Shown one piece after another: positions 9,170-17,583 of a stretch of DNA of 64,000 nt. Source of the stretch: Haliscomenobacter sp. Lineage in GTDB: Bacteria; Bacteroidota; Bacteroidia; Chitinophagales; Saprospiraceae. The stretch lies in assembly GCA_016713275.1 (NCBI GenBank), contig JADJPL010000012.1:1-64000 (forward strand), read 5' to 3'. The first letter of the stretch is position 1; every line of letters starts with the position of its first letter. Made by a program: the position numbers and the translations under genes. The notes beneath the pieces were generated by a model that saw only the letters and a list, made by a program, of their open reading frames with translations, did not search any database and had not been told where the DNA came from.

Positions 9170-9860
9170 TTGCCTCTCTCTCCGAGGCCGATGGGGCGTA
9201 ACCGCTCGGGTTTTGGACCGTTGGGGGGGTATCAACGTTGGGCCGCTACCAACGTTGGGCCTCTCAGGCAGGGTGCGTAACCGGGTTCGGGTTTTGGACC
9301 GTTGGGGGTTATCAACGTTGGGGGGGGGTTCGGGGGGGGCGGCTACCAACGTTGGGCCTCTCGAGGCGGGGGCGTAACCGGGGGTTTTGGCCGGGGGGTT
9401 ATCAACGTTGGCGCCCACGTTGGGCCTCGGGGGCGGCGGGGCCCCTCGCGGGGGCCGGGTTCGGGTTTTGGCCGTGGGGGTTATCAACGTGGGCGGCTAC
9501 AAACGTTGGGCCTCTCCGAGGCCGGGGGTGCGTAACGGTTCGGGTTTGGGCCGGGGGCGTTGGGGCGGCGGTTTGGCCGCGGGGTATTAACGTTGGGCTG
9601 CTACCAACGTTGGGCCTCTCCGAGGCCGGGGGGTGCGTAACCGGATTCGGGTTTTGGACCGTTGGGGGGTTATCAACGTTGGGCGGCTACAAACGTTAGG
9701 CCTCTCCGAGGCCGGCGGGTGCGTAACCGGGTTCGGGTTTTGGACCGTTGGGGGGGTATCAACGTTGGGCGGCTACAAACGTTAGGCCTCTCCGAGGCCG
9801 GCGGGTGCGTAACCGGGTTCGGGTTTTGGACCGCTGGGCGGGCTACCAATGTTGCCCCCA
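9170..9860. repeat. REP array of about eight degenerate 75-110 bp units
   Basis: Each unit runs: TATCAACGTTGGG, then TACAAACGTTGGGCCTC, the TCCGAGGC half-hairpin, then GCGTAACCGGGTTCGGGTT and TTGGACCGTTGGGG. Copies of the GCGTAACC core lie near 9196, 9280, 9372, 9460, 9530, 9638, 9720 and 9807. The palindromes are the same as those flanking the Y1 transposase at 4255-4722. The G-rich units yield long spurious frames on both strands. Between 8870 and 9170 nothing is recognised. Confidence 0.8.
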
Positions 9861-9918
9861 AAAAAAGCGCCCCGGCCCAATCGCCAGAACGCTTTTCTGT
9901 TTTTCCAGTAAACCAAGG

Positions 9919-9978
9919 TAAACCGTCCACCGTCCACCGTCCACCGTCTACCGTCTACCGTCTACCGTCTACCGTCTC
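9919..9978. repeat. Heptanucleotide tandem repeat (CCGTCYA)
   Basis: Eight to nine head-to-tail copies of CCGTCCA/CCGTCTA, ending five bases from the 3' end of tRNA-Pro. Variation is confined to one C/T position. Confidence 0.8.
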
Positions 9979-9982
9979 TAGG

Positions 9983-10056
9983 TCGGGATGACAGGATTTG
10001 AACCTGCGGCCTCGTCGTCCCGAACGACGCGCGCTACCGGGCTGCGCTACATCCCG
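9983..10056 (-). tRNA. proM: tRNA-Pro (anticodon CGG)
   Basis: On the minus strand the cloverleaf is complete: acceptor CGGGATG/CATCCCG (perfect 7 bp), D-arm GCGC/GCGC, anticodon stem CGTCG/CGACG with loop TTCGGGA (anticodon CGG at loop positions 3-5), T-arm with TTCAAAT, discriminator A. The CCA is not encoded (CCT follows). It marks the right edge of the repeat-rich accessory region and could be an integration site, although no attL/attR duplication was found. The gene symbol follows the E. coli name for the CGG isoacceptor. Confidence 0.95.
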
Positions 10057-10141
10057 AAGAATGGGTGTGGGTGTGGGTGTGCGGCGGATGGGTACGCCGA
10101 AAAAGGGTTACAAATATATTCCATGCGGAGAAGAACCGCAA

Positions 10142-10630
10142 CTATTCGGCGGAACTTTTGCTGATGAGGCGATAGATCAAGTAGTACTCGTCGTCTTCCT
10201 GCCCGTCGCGGTCCCAGTCGAGGAGGGCGGAAAAGTGGGCCAGGCCTTTGTCCACCAGCACTTTATACTGAACGGTGGCGTCTTTTTCAATCATCATAAG
10301 CGTGTCGCCAAAAACGTTCCAAAGACCTTCGGATTCGCCCATCAGGATCCCATTCAGGCCCCGGTGGGTGGTGTGGTATTTCTGCTCGGCGCTGAAGTAC
10401 GTCCGGTAGGGTTTTACATAGAACTTTGCTTCCCAGTACTCTTCGCTCACCTCGAACACCTCGGTGCTGTCGGCCCCGTTGTGGGTCGGCATCTTGATCT
10501 GGAGGTATTTGGCTTCCCAGGTGCCGGGCAAAGCCGCTTTGAGATCTACTTTCGGCATCTCCGCCTTTTCTTCCCGCCGGCAGGCCGCCAGGGCGAGTAT
10601 CCCCAGTGCCAGGATCCAATAGATTCGCAT
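10142..10630 (-). CDS. Hypothetical lipoprotein
   Basis: 162 residues from the ATG at 10630 (MRIYWILALGILALAAC), a lipoprotein signal with LAAC lipobox and cysteine at residue 17. A longer frame to 10693 adds residues before the signal and is less likely. The mature part is acidic, with a TWEAKYLQI strand start reminiscent of lipocalin-like or DUF4488-type Bacteroidota lipoproteins, and ends with DWDRDGQEDDEYYLIYRL. No clear family. Stands alone between tRNA-Pro and the GIN-domain gene. Confidence 0.7.
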   Translation of the reverse strand: MRIYWILALGILALAACRREEKAEMPKVDLKAALPGTWEAKYLQIKMPTHNGADSTEVFEVSEEYWEAKFYVKPYRTYFSAEQKYHTTHRGLNGILMGESEGLWNVFGDTLMMIEKDATVQYKVLVDKGLAHFSALLDWDRDGQEDDEYYLIYRLISKSSAE

Positions 10631-10866
10631 GGTCTGTTTTCGTTTATTGGTGGGGCGAAGATAGAAAAAAAACTCCGCCTGCCCCAAAGACAACGCTTCG
10701 GCACAGGCGGAGGAGAAATTCCAAAGGTGATTACATAACAGTCAGGATACTCCTTACAGGAGCAGAAAAAACGTAATTCGTGGGGATCAAAATCATTTAC
10801 TGCTTAGGATTCGGCTCATCCGTTGTTAGGGGCAGGCCTCAACGCTGCTCAACCTGATGGATGTTT

Positions 10867-10906
10867 CATCCCCTACATCCTCTACATCCTCTACATCCTC
10901 TACATC
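10867..10906. repeat. Nonanucleotide tandem repeat (CTACATCCT)
   Basis: Four to five head-to-tail copies of a 9-bp unit at the 3' end of the GIN-domain gene. Being a multiple of three, it does not disturb a frame. The remaining intergenic bases 10694-10866 show nothing recognisable. Confidence 0.7.
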
Positions 10907-11640
10907 CCTTTATGGATCAGATCCCCTGATCCGGAAACCTTGGAGTTAACCCGCGGGCGTCCGCTGTAGGACACATCGCCGGAGCCGGAGATGCCTACTT
11001 TCAGGTCTTCGGCGGCGTTGACGGAGCAATCGCCGGAGCCGGAGATCGACACGCTGGCGGTTTGAGCGGAGAAAGCGGCGGCGTTCACGTCGCCGGAGCC
11101 GCTGATGCTGGCATTGATGCTGTTGCCTTTCCCAGAGACCTTAATGTCGCCGGAGCCGCTGATGCTGGCGCTCACGTTGGGGCTTTCCACTTCCATGGCG
11201 ATATCGCCGGAGCCGCTGATCGCCAGGCTGAGGTCGCCCAGGTTTTTAAAGGGCGTTTCGCCGATGATGTCGCCGGAGCCGCTCACGGCCGCTTTTTTCA
11301 GTGTCGGCACGGTGATATACACGTTGAATTTGTCGTAGCTGCGAACGTTTTTCTCGAAGCGGATCTTCCAAACGCCGTTTTCTACGGTGGTGACGACGTT
11401 ATCGATGAGGTTTTGATGGCTTTCTACCTCCACCGATTGCTGGCTTCCCTGGCGCAGGTAGACGTTGCCGCTGACCGCCAGCGTGAGGCCGTCGAATTGG
11501 TCGAGCTTCAGGGTTTTCTTCACGACAGGGCCTTCGCCTTTGATTCCCGTTCCCCAACCGTTGTAGTTTTGGGCGTTAAGAACAGCGGCAGAGGTAAACA
11601 AGACGAGCACCGGAAGCAAGAATTTGCAAAACGATTTCAT
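10900..11640 (-). CDS. GIN-domain (DUF2807) secreted protein
   Basis: 246 residues with a Sec signal (ending VLNAQ) and the head-GIN fold: a right-handed parallel beta-helix built from repeats. SGSGD occurs seven times at rather regular 15-25 residue spacing in the C-terminal two thirds. GIN-domain proteins are common in Bacteroidota and are predicted to be surface or periplasmic adhesin-like. It lies alone, divergent from the pyrophosphatase-like gene with 124 bases between starts. Confidence 0.85.
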   Translation of the reverse strand: MKSFCKFLLPVLVLFTSAAVLNAQNYNGWGTGIKGEGPVVKKTLKLDQFDGLTLAVSGNVYLRQGSQQSVEVESHQNLIDNVVTTVENGVWKIRFEKNVRSYDKFNVYITVPTLKKAAVSGSGDIIGETPFKNLGDLSLAISGSGDIAMEVESPNVSASISGSGDIKVSGKGNSINASISGSGDVNAAAFSAQTASVSISGSGDCSVNAAEDLKVGISGSGDVSYSGRPRVNSKVSGSGDLIHKGM

Positions 11641-11764
11641 GTGCGTTGGTTTTTTTGTGATGGTTTTGCGTATAGGGACGGGTTGAAAAAACCAATAGTT
11701 GCACCGGTATCGATGAACGTCCGTTTTTTTTCGATCAACGCATCCGGTTTGTTACCTTTGCCGC

Positions 11765-12347
11765 ATGAAACGTCGTTTTGTATCCTCCCGCTTTCAGGCG
11801 CCGCTGGGGTTTCTGTTATGGATAGCGGCCTTGCTGGCCGGATGCCAGAAGACCACCGGGGAGCGCATCCCCCCTCCCCCGCGAGGGAGAACTTGCCGCT
11901 CAGGTGCTCGCCCCTGCCGGCGCCACCGACGTCTGGGACTGGAACCCCAAATCGGGCGCGTATCAAAAGCAAACGGGCGCCGCCCTGGATTTTTTGCCCT
12001 ACCCCTGCAATTACGGCTATTTAACCAACGCCCCGAAAGGGGAAGGCGGCCGTCCCCAGGAAGTCCTCGTCCTCGGCCAACGCCTGGAAGAGGGCCAGAC
12101 GCTGGGAGTCACCCCCATCGCCGTTCTTCGATGCCTGGAAGCCGGCCAGCCCCGGTCGTTCGTCCTCGCCCAGCCCACGGCTTTTTCGCCCCGGTCGGTC
12201 AAAGCCCGTACCTTTCGCCAGTTTTTTATGGAATACGACGGCGCCAAACGCATCCTCGAAACCTGGATACTCCACCACAGAGGTTATGGTAAACTTGAGT
12301 TTGTTGGGTGGGGGGGGGATGAGAAGAGTGACGAGGTTGCGAGGTGA
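11765..12347 (+). CDS. Degenerate inorganic-pyrophosphatase-fold lipoprotein (frameshifted in a C tract)
   Basis: Starts with a lipoprotein signal (LLWIAALLAGC, lipobox LAGC). The frame shifts in a run of Cs near 11872-11880; removing one base continues into GELAAQVLAPAGATDVWDW. The body matches class I inorganic pyrophosphatase order: SGAYQKQ, then LPYPCNYGYLTN, then GGRPQEVLVLGQRL. The family signature D-x-D-P-x-D has become G-x-R-P-x-E, so the key Mg-binding aspartates are gone. Both the lipid anchor and the lost metal site are odd for a cytosolic enzyme. The 3' end runs into a G tract and the octamer array, so the true stop is uncertain. I infer a repurposed, probably non-catalytic periplasmic protein. 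Confidence 0.55.
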
Positions 12348-12505
12348 CGAGGTTACGAGGTTACGAGGTTACGAGGTTACGAGGTTGCGAGGTTGCAGGT
12401 GAGGTTACGAGGTTGCGAGGTTACGAGGTTGCGAGGTTGCGAGGTTGCGAGGTTGCGAGGTTACGAGGTTGCGAAGTTGCGAAGTGACGAGGTTGCGAGG
12501 TTTCT
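12330..12505. repeat. Octanucleotide tandem array (G-rich on + strand)
   Basis: About 21 head-to-tail copies of GAGGTTRC (= GYAACYYC on the minus strand), with a single disrupted unit near 12395. It lies at the 3' end of the pyrophosphatase-like gene. With the opposite-orientation array at 12697-12889 it forms a large inverted pair around a 190-base spacer in which no gene is seen. Confidence 0.9.
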
Positions 12506-12696
12506 TATTTTTTTTAAAAATTGATAATCAAATTATTAAAAGCAGGGCTATTGGAAAAAGCGATTGTTTCTTAATCCAAACCGACGTGAAGCCTGCCCCC
12601 AGACGCTATGGCCTGGAGAAGCTCATGCCGGTTACCTAATTGGCTGAATCACGGATTACGCGGATTACACGAAGACAGAGCCGCCCCTTGAACCCA

Positions 12697-12889
12697 GCTA
12701 CCTCGTTACTCCGCAACCTCGCAACTTCGCAACTCCGCAACCCCGCAACTCCGCAACCTCGCAACTCCGCAACCCCGCAACCTCGCAACTCCGCAACTTC
12801 GCAACTCCGCAACCCCGCAACTTCGCAACCCCGCAACCTCGCAACTTCGTAACCTCGCAACTTCGTAACTCCGCAACTTCGCAACCTAA
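12697..12889. repeat. Octanucleotide tandem array upstream of the acetyltransferase
   Basis: About 24 copies of GYAACYYC in the sense orientation of the following gene, ending four bases before its ATG after a short A-run. Variation is almost only C/T at unit positions 2, 6 and 7. Confidence 0.9.
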
Positions 12890-12892
12890 AAA

Positions 12893-13429
12893 ATGCCTCC
12901 AATCCTCGAAACCAACCGCCTGATCCTCCGGCCACCGAGGGAAGAAGACCTCGAACACGCCTATGCACTGGGAAGCAACCCCGAGGTGATGCGGTATATC
13001 CGCCCGAATGGGGCGTTGGATTTGGAAGGTACGAAGGACGAGCTCCGCTACCGGATGGAGTTCAACCGCCGGGCGCTGGGGTATTGGGTAGTAGAAACCC
13101 GCGATGCGCGCGCATTCGTCGGGTGGATGGCGTTGCGGTATATGGAAAAAAGCACGGAGGTAGAGATCGGATTTCGATATGGGCCGGAGCATTGGGGCAA
13201 AGGGTTTGCTACCGAAGCGGGTGCTCGGGTGCTCTGGTATGGGTTTTGGGAACTGGAATTGCCGGAAATTGTGGCGGTGGCTATGCCGGCGAACGGGGCT
13301 TCCCTCCGGGTGCTGGAGAAACTCGGTATGCGCCTGGAACGATACGGGATGTTTTACGATTGTTATTGCGCCAGACTATCCGCCGAGCGACAATCGTTTA
13401 TCCGAAAATACCGCCATTTTCAACTTTAA
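12893..13429 (+). CDS. GNAT acetyltransferase, RimJ/RimL type
   Basis: 178 residues with the standard RimJ/L start LETNRLILRPPREEDLEHAY, the acetyl-CoA pyrophosphate loop region YGPEHWGKGFATEAG (R/Q-x-x-G-x-G/A variant), and NGASLRVLEKLGM near the C-terminus. Members acetylate N-terminal amines of ribosomal proteins or small molecules; the substrate here is unknown. Its start codon follows the octamer array by four bases, so the array is its 5' leader. Confidence 0.85.
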   Translation: MPPILETNRLILRPPREEDLEHAYALGSNPEVMRYIRPNGALDLEGTKDELRYRMEFNRRALGYWVVETRDARAFVGWMALRYMEKSTEVEIGFRYGPEHWGKGFATEAGARVLWYGFWELELPEIVAVAMPANGASLRVLEKLGMRLERYGMFYDCYCARLSAERQSFIRKYRHFQL

Positions 13430-13475
13430 GTTTGCTTTCTTTGTTGTGAGAAATATTCCTGCCCTAATCCGCTGT

Positions 13476-14723
13476 ATGCCTTCGAAAGTGATGTCATCCG
13501 ATTCTCCCCGTAAATGTGCCGGCGCCCTGGCGCTTCCCTGGTTCCCATCCCGGCCTGCGGCTAAAGGTACGCAGCGGTTCGCGTTTGGCGATTGGCAAGG
13601 GTATTACGCTTCCCGCTTTGCCGATGTCTACGAATCCTGGCCTTTAGATACCGCCAACCTGTTTCTTTCGCCCCGTTTTCTTGCTTCGGAGGAGGAAGGG
13701 CTGCCTGCGCTGCTTCGTCCGCGGTACCTGGTGCTGGAGAACGACCGGGGCCCTTTCGCCTGGGTAGCCCTTCAGGTAGTGACGTTCCGGGCTCTGGACA
13801 ATATCCGCGATCAGGAAGTTTGGAAAGGGCTTTGGGGAAAAACCAAGCGTTTTTTTGCGCGTTTCGGCAATTACCGGATCTTAATTTGCGGGCACTTGTT
13901 TATTCCCGGCGAGCACGTGTGGCATGTGCAGGGGACAGAACCAACCAGGCAGGCATTTCTCCGCCAGCTCGGGCCTATGCTGAAGCGCATTGCCCGGCAC
14001 GAAGGGGCTTCCGTAGTGCTTTGCAAAGATTTTGAAGAGCCGTTGCCCTTTGCAGCGGAGGGTGGGCTGCATGAACTGAGTTTTCAGCCAAACATGATCT
14101 TCGACCTCCGGCCTCAGTGGAAAACCGTCGACGACTACCTCGACGCCATGAGCTCGAAATACCGCATCCGGGCGCGGCGTGCGTTTAAAAAATCAGAAGG
14201 ACTGCTTTTCAAGGAATTGTCGTTTGGCCAAATCGAGTTGCTGGCCGGCGAATTAGCCATGCTTTACCGCGATATCGTGGAGGCGGCGGGCTTTAGCCTG
14301 GTGTGTGCCGGCCCGGAATATTTCGTCGAGCTTAAACGCTCTCTGGGGCCAGACTTTCAGGTGACCGCCTGCTATATGGGCGATACCCTGGCGGGCTTTT
14401 ATTCCACCATTCGCAACGGCGGAGATCTGGAAGCCCATTTCATTGGTTTTCTGCCGGAACTCAACCGCTCCCACCAGATCTATCTTAATATGTTGTACAG
14501 GATGGTGGAGCAAGGCATTCACGCCCGCATGAACCGGATCGTTTTTGCCCGCACGGCCATGGAAATCAAAAGCTCCATCGGGGCGGTAGCCCGCCCTGCC
14601 CGCGTATATCTCGCCCACGTCAACCCTTTTCTCAATTTCCTGTTGCCGCACGTCGTGCGCCTGGTTGAGCCGAAAGAAGAATGGACGCCCCGGCACCCGT
14701 TTCGGGAAGAGGGAGAAGGGTAG
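13476..14723 (+). CDS. FemAB/GNAT-like peptidoglycan-type acyltransferase
   Basis: 415 residues from ATG 13476 (13491 is an alternative). The C-terminal half has FemAB/BioF2-like features: DDYLDAMSSKYRIRARRAFK, DTLAGFYSTIRNGGDLEAHF, and IYLNMLYRMVEQGI, an order typical of GNAT-fold proteins of COG3146 or Acetyltransf_6. The reading frame is open well upstream inside the RimJ/L gene, but that part is a shadow. Role inferred as aminoacyl or acyl transfer to an envelope or metabolite substrate. An inverted repeat CCTCCGG-agc-CCGGAGG at 14752-14768 may end the transcript. Confidence 0.6.
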   Translation: MPSKVMSSDSPRKCAGALALPWFPSRPAAKGTQRFAFGDWQGYYASRFADVYESWPLDTANLFLSPRFLASEEEGLPALLRPRYLVLENDRGPFAWVALQVVTFRALDNIRDQEVWKGLWGKTKRFFARFGNYRILICGHLFIPGEHVWHVQGTEPTRQAFLRQLGPMLKRIARHEGASVVLCKDFEEPLPFAAEGGLHELSFQPNMIFDLRPQWKTVDDYLDAMSSKYRIRARRAFKKSEGLLFKELSFGQIELLAGELAMLYRDIVEAAGFSLVCAGPEYFVELKRSLGPDFQVTACYMGDTLAGFYSTIRNGGDLEAHFIGFLPELNRSHQIYLNMLYRMVEQGIHARMNRIVFARTAMEIKSSIGAVARPARVYLAHVNPFLNFLLPHVVRLVEPKEEWTPRHPFREEGEG

Positions 14724-14751
14724 CGCCTTTTTGCCTATTCTCTATACTTGC

Positions 14752-14768
14752 CCTCCGGAGCCCGGAGG
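14752..14768. terminator. Hairpin after the FemAB-like gene
   Basis: CCTCCGG-agc-CCGGAGG followed by TTT, 29 bases after the stop. A second perfect 8-bp hairpin (GCGTAGAC-ggaa-GTCTACGC) lies at 14908-14927. A direct repeat GCGCTAGTTGGGCC occurs at about 14773 and 14950. No gene is seen in 14769-14969. Confidence 0.45.
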
Positions 14769-14969
14769 TTTGCGCTAGTTGGGCCTCGCTTCCTGTTGGA
14801 AATCCGAGCTACATCATGCCCATCCTTTCATCATACAAATCACAGTTCAGACAACGCAGCAATGCCCCAAAGGCAGGAAATACACGCAATCTGAAGATTG
14901 AACGAACGCGTAGACGGAAGTCTACGCACAACAGAACACGAGGCGGGCGCTTCGCGCTAGTTGGGCCGC

Positions 14970-15371
14970 TTACCTCCCTGTATGGTTTTTCACGACGAGT
15001 TTCTGGCTTGCCTGGCCTTCTTCTACCAGGATCGGGGTCGTCTGGTATTGGCGGTTGTATTCCAGCATTTGGATCGCGTCCGGATCGGCGTCCTGGGGAT
15101 TGAGATGCTCTACGTAGAAGCGGTTTTCCGCTTGAGGCTTCAGGGAGAGCCACTGTCTTTGACCCAGTTGCAGGCCCATGACGCCCAGGAAAACCGCCAG
15201 CACCAGCACGGCCGCTGCCATAGCCAGGGCGCGCCGGTGCACCGTCAGGTGGCGCCGGTTGTGGAGGTCGAGCCGGCGTTCAAGCCGCCTCCAGGTTTGG
15301 GCAGAAGGACGCTCTTCGAGCAGTTGCTGCCGCTCCCGGAACAAATCGAATACGTCTTTTGATGGTCTCAT
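14970..15371 (-). CDS. Putative anti-sigma factor, single-pass membrane protein
   Basis: 133 residues. An Arg/Glu-rich cytoplasmic segment (FRERQQLLEERPSAQTWRRLE) precedes one transmembrane helix (about residues 47-68, ALAMAAAVLVLAVFLGVMG) and an extracytoplasmic tail. The start overlaps the sigma-factor stop (TAATG), so the genes are translationally coupled. Position and topology fit an anti-sigma factor; no zinc-binding ASD motif is visible, so this rests on context. Confidence 0.55.
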   Translation of the reverse strand: MRPSKDVFDLFRERQQLLEERPSAQTWRRLERRLDLHNRRHLTVHRRALAMAAAVLVLAVFLGVMGLQLGQRQWLSLKPQAENRFYVEHLNPQDADPDAIQMLEYNRQYQTTPILVEEGQASQKLVVKNHTGR

Positions 15372-15935
15372 TAGTCTTCGGTTTCGGATAAATCGGGTGA
15401 AATAAAGGCCTCGTCCTGATCCATTCCAAGCATAGCCTGAAGACGTTTCCGGGCGAGGATCAACTGGGATTTAGAGGTATTGATGCTAATTCCTAACAAA
15501 TCGGCGATTTCGCGGTGCTTGTAGCCTTCGATTACGTACAGGTTGAACACGGTGCGGTATCCGGGGGGGCAATTGGTTGAGCATAAACAGGATGTCTTTC
15601 GCGTCGAGATCGGAACTGACCGGAGCAGGAACTGGGGTATCCCACTCGTTGACCTCTACGTTGTACTGCAACTGGTTTCGCCGGCGCAGGAACATCAGCG
15701 CTTCATTGACGATAATCCGCCGGATCCAGCCTTCGAAACTGCCTTCGCCTTTAAATTGCCCGATGTTGGCGAATACTTTGAAAAAGCCTTCTACCAGCAC
15801 GTCCTCGGCATCCTCTCGTTTGGGGATGTACCGCTTGCACACCGCGAACATCATTGGAGTGTACTGGTCGTACAGGCGCTGCTGGGCGCGCCGGTCCTCC
15901 CGTTTACATGCGTCAATGAGTTCTCTTTCCTGCAT
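15371..15935 (-). CDS. ECF-type RNA polymerase sigma factor (frameshifted in a C7 run)
   Basis: Region 2 is clear: YDQYTPMMFAVCKRYIPKREDAEDVLVEGFFKVF, then GSFEGWIRRIIVNEAL. At 15563-15569 a run of seven Cs throws the frame; with six Cs it continues LPPGYRTVFNLYVIEGYKH and the region 4 helix-turn-helix EIADLLGISINTSKSQLILA, ending SETED. Size after repair (about 187 residues) is normal. It is divergent from lysA and coupled to a membrane anti-sigma candidate, so it probably answers an envelope signal. The extra base is likely a sequencing indel. Confidence 0.85.
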
Positions 15936-16138
15936 AAGTCGTCGTTTGGCGTGAGAGGTTTAGCGCAGTCCCCCAGACCTCCTCCGCTAAACGGCAATGC
16001 ATGCATTTGAATGCATAGATGCACCGCCGGGCTGTTTTGGCGGGTGGGCAGTTGCTTCTAAATGTAGATAAAGTTTCCTTTTCCCTTTCCTTTTTCGCAT
16101 TTTTGCAACTCAAAATTATCCAAGGACAAGACAACGCA
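15936..16138. promoter_or_regulatory. Divergent intergenic region with ATGCAT repeats
   Basis: Between the sigma factor and lysA starts. Contains three ATGCA(T) motifs in 25 bases (near 15998-16022) that make overlapping inverted repeats around TTTGA, a possible operator. No clear Bacteroidota -33/-7 pair was recognised. Confidence 0.3.
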
Positions 16139-17374
16139 ATGGAAAACGGCGAAGGGATGCTGCTCAGTGGACATATTAATCCGCTTGACCTGATAGAAAC
16201 CTACGGGGCTCCGCTTTATGTGTACGATGCGGAAGTGATCGAAAGCCAATACAAGCGGCTTTTGGCGGCTTTTGATGTGCCCAAGCTCCAGATTCATTAT
16301 GCCTGTAAAGCGCTGACGAACCTCAGTATCCTGAAGTTCATGAAAGGCTTGGGGGCTGGGCTGGACACGGTTTCGATTCAGGAGGTCCAGCTGGGCCTTG
16401 CCGCAGGGTTTGCTCCCCGGGAAATCACCTACACGCCGAACTGCGTGGGGATGGAAGAGATCGACGAGGCCGTAGTTCTTGGCGTGCGGATCAATATCGA
16501 CAACCTGTCGATCCTGGAACAGTTTGGGCAAGCCCATCCCAAGGTGCCGGTGTCCATCCGCATCAACCCCCATATTATGGCTGGCGGCAACCTGAAAACT
16601 TCGGTAGGGCACGTCGACTCCAAATTCGGGATCTCTATCCATCAGATACTTCACGTACATCGAATCGTCGAGGCTACCGGCCTGCACGTGGAAGGTATTC
16701 ACATGCATACCGGCTCGGATATCCTGGACCCCGGCGTATTCCTGGCCGGCGCCGAGATCCTTCTCAACCACGCTAAAGATTTTCCCGAACTCCAGTTTGT
16801 GGATTTCGGCAGCGGTTTTAAAGTGCCATACAAAGAAGGCGATATCGAAACGGATATCGAGGAACTGGGCCAGTTGATTTCCGCCCGTTTTCGGGAGTTC
16901 TGCAAAGCCTACGGCAAGGACCTGGTGTTGATGTTCGAACCCGGAAAATTCCTGGTAAGCCAGGCGGGGTATTTCTTTGTCCGCGTTAATGTGGTTAAAC
17001 ACACGACCTCTACCGTCTTTGCAGGCGTGGATTCGGGATTGAACCACCTCATCCGGCCGATGTTTTACAATTCCTACCACCATATATCCAACGTTTCCCA
17101 TCCTAACGGGAAACCCCGGTTCTATACCGTGGTTGGCTACATTTGCGAAACCGACACCTTCGGCGTCAACCGCAAAATTCCGGAGATCCGGGAAGGCGAT
17201 ATCCTTTGTATGCGCAACGCCGGCGCGTACTGTTTTTCCATGTCGTCGAACTATAATTCGCGCCTTCGCCCCGCCGAGGTGATGGTGTATAAAGGCAAAG
17301 ATTACCTCATCCGCCAGCGGGAAACCATGGAAGACCTCTTCCGGAATCAGACCGGGGTGGATGTTTGGGGGTAA
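16139..17374 (+). CDS. lysA: Diaminopimelate decarboxylase
   Basis: 411 residues from ATG 16139; the frame is open 40 codons upstream but that part has no homology-like signal. PLP enzyme of alanine-racemase fold: the lysine of HYACKALTN forms the Schiff base, HMHTGSD and DFGSGFKVPY bind PLP phosphate, and NAGAYCFSMSSNYNSR carries the substrate-binding residues. It decarboxylates meso-diaminopimelate to lysine in the cytosol. Followed directly by an octamer array and valS on the same strand. Confidence 0.93.
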   Translation: MENGEGMLLSGHINPLDLIETYGAPLYVYDAEVIESQYKRLLAAFDVPKLQIHYACKALTNLSILKFMKGLGAGLDTVSIQEVQLGLAAGFAPREITYTPNCVGMEEIDEAVVLGVRINIDNLSILEQFGQAHPKVPVSIRINPHIMAGGNLKTSVGHVDSKFGISIHQILHVHRIVEATGLHVEGIHMHTGSDILDPGVFLAGAEILLNHAKDFPELQFVDFGSGFKVPYKEGDIETDIEELGQLISARFREFCKAYGKDLVLMFEPGKFLVSQAGYFFVRVNVVKHTTSTVFAGVDSGLNHLIRPMFYNSYHHISNVSHPNGKPRFYTVVGYICETDTFGVNRKIPEIREGDILCMRNAGAYCFSMSSNYNSRLRPAEVMVYKGKDYLIRQRETMEDLFRNQTGVDVWG

Positions 17375-17375
17375 A

Positions 17376-17577
17376 AGTTGCGAAAGTTGCGAAGTAACCC
17401 CGCAACCCCGCAACCCCGCAACTTCGCAACTTCGCAACCCCGCAACTTCGCAACTTCGCAACCTCGTAACTTCGCAACCCCGCAACTTCGCAACTTCGCA
17501 ACCCCGCAACTTCGCAACTTCGCAACTTCGTAACTTCGCAACCCCGTAACTTCGCAACTTCGTAACTTCGTAACTTA
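17376..17577. repeat. Octanucleotide tandem array between lysA and valS
   Basis: About 25 copies of GYAACYYC start within a few bases of the lysA stop and end about seven bases before the valS ATG (TAACTTAAAAAAAATG). It fills the whole intergenic space in sense orientation to valS. Confidence 0.92.
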
Positions 17578-17583
17578 AAAAAA

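Noticed and set aside
9170..9860. CRISPR array
   Set aside because: Repeat cores are irregularly spaced and the intervening DNA is itself repetitive; the palindromes match the REP elements at 4.0 and 4.8 kb.
9138..9991. Several long Gly/Arg/Pro-rich frames on both strands
   Set aside because: They come from the REP units, which lack stop codons in most frames; residue content repeats with the DNA period and has no gene-like start or context.
11062..12024. A 320-codon plus-strand frame over the GIN-domain gene
   Set aside because: Its repeats (GAADAG-type) are the complement of the SGSGD repeats; the minus strand has a signal peptide and the known fold.
12445..12639. 64-codon frame after the octamer array
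   Set aside because: Most of it is array-derived, and the remainder has no recognisable features.
12330..12889. CRISPR array
   Set aside because: Units are 8 bp head-to-tail without unique spacers, and no cas gene is near.
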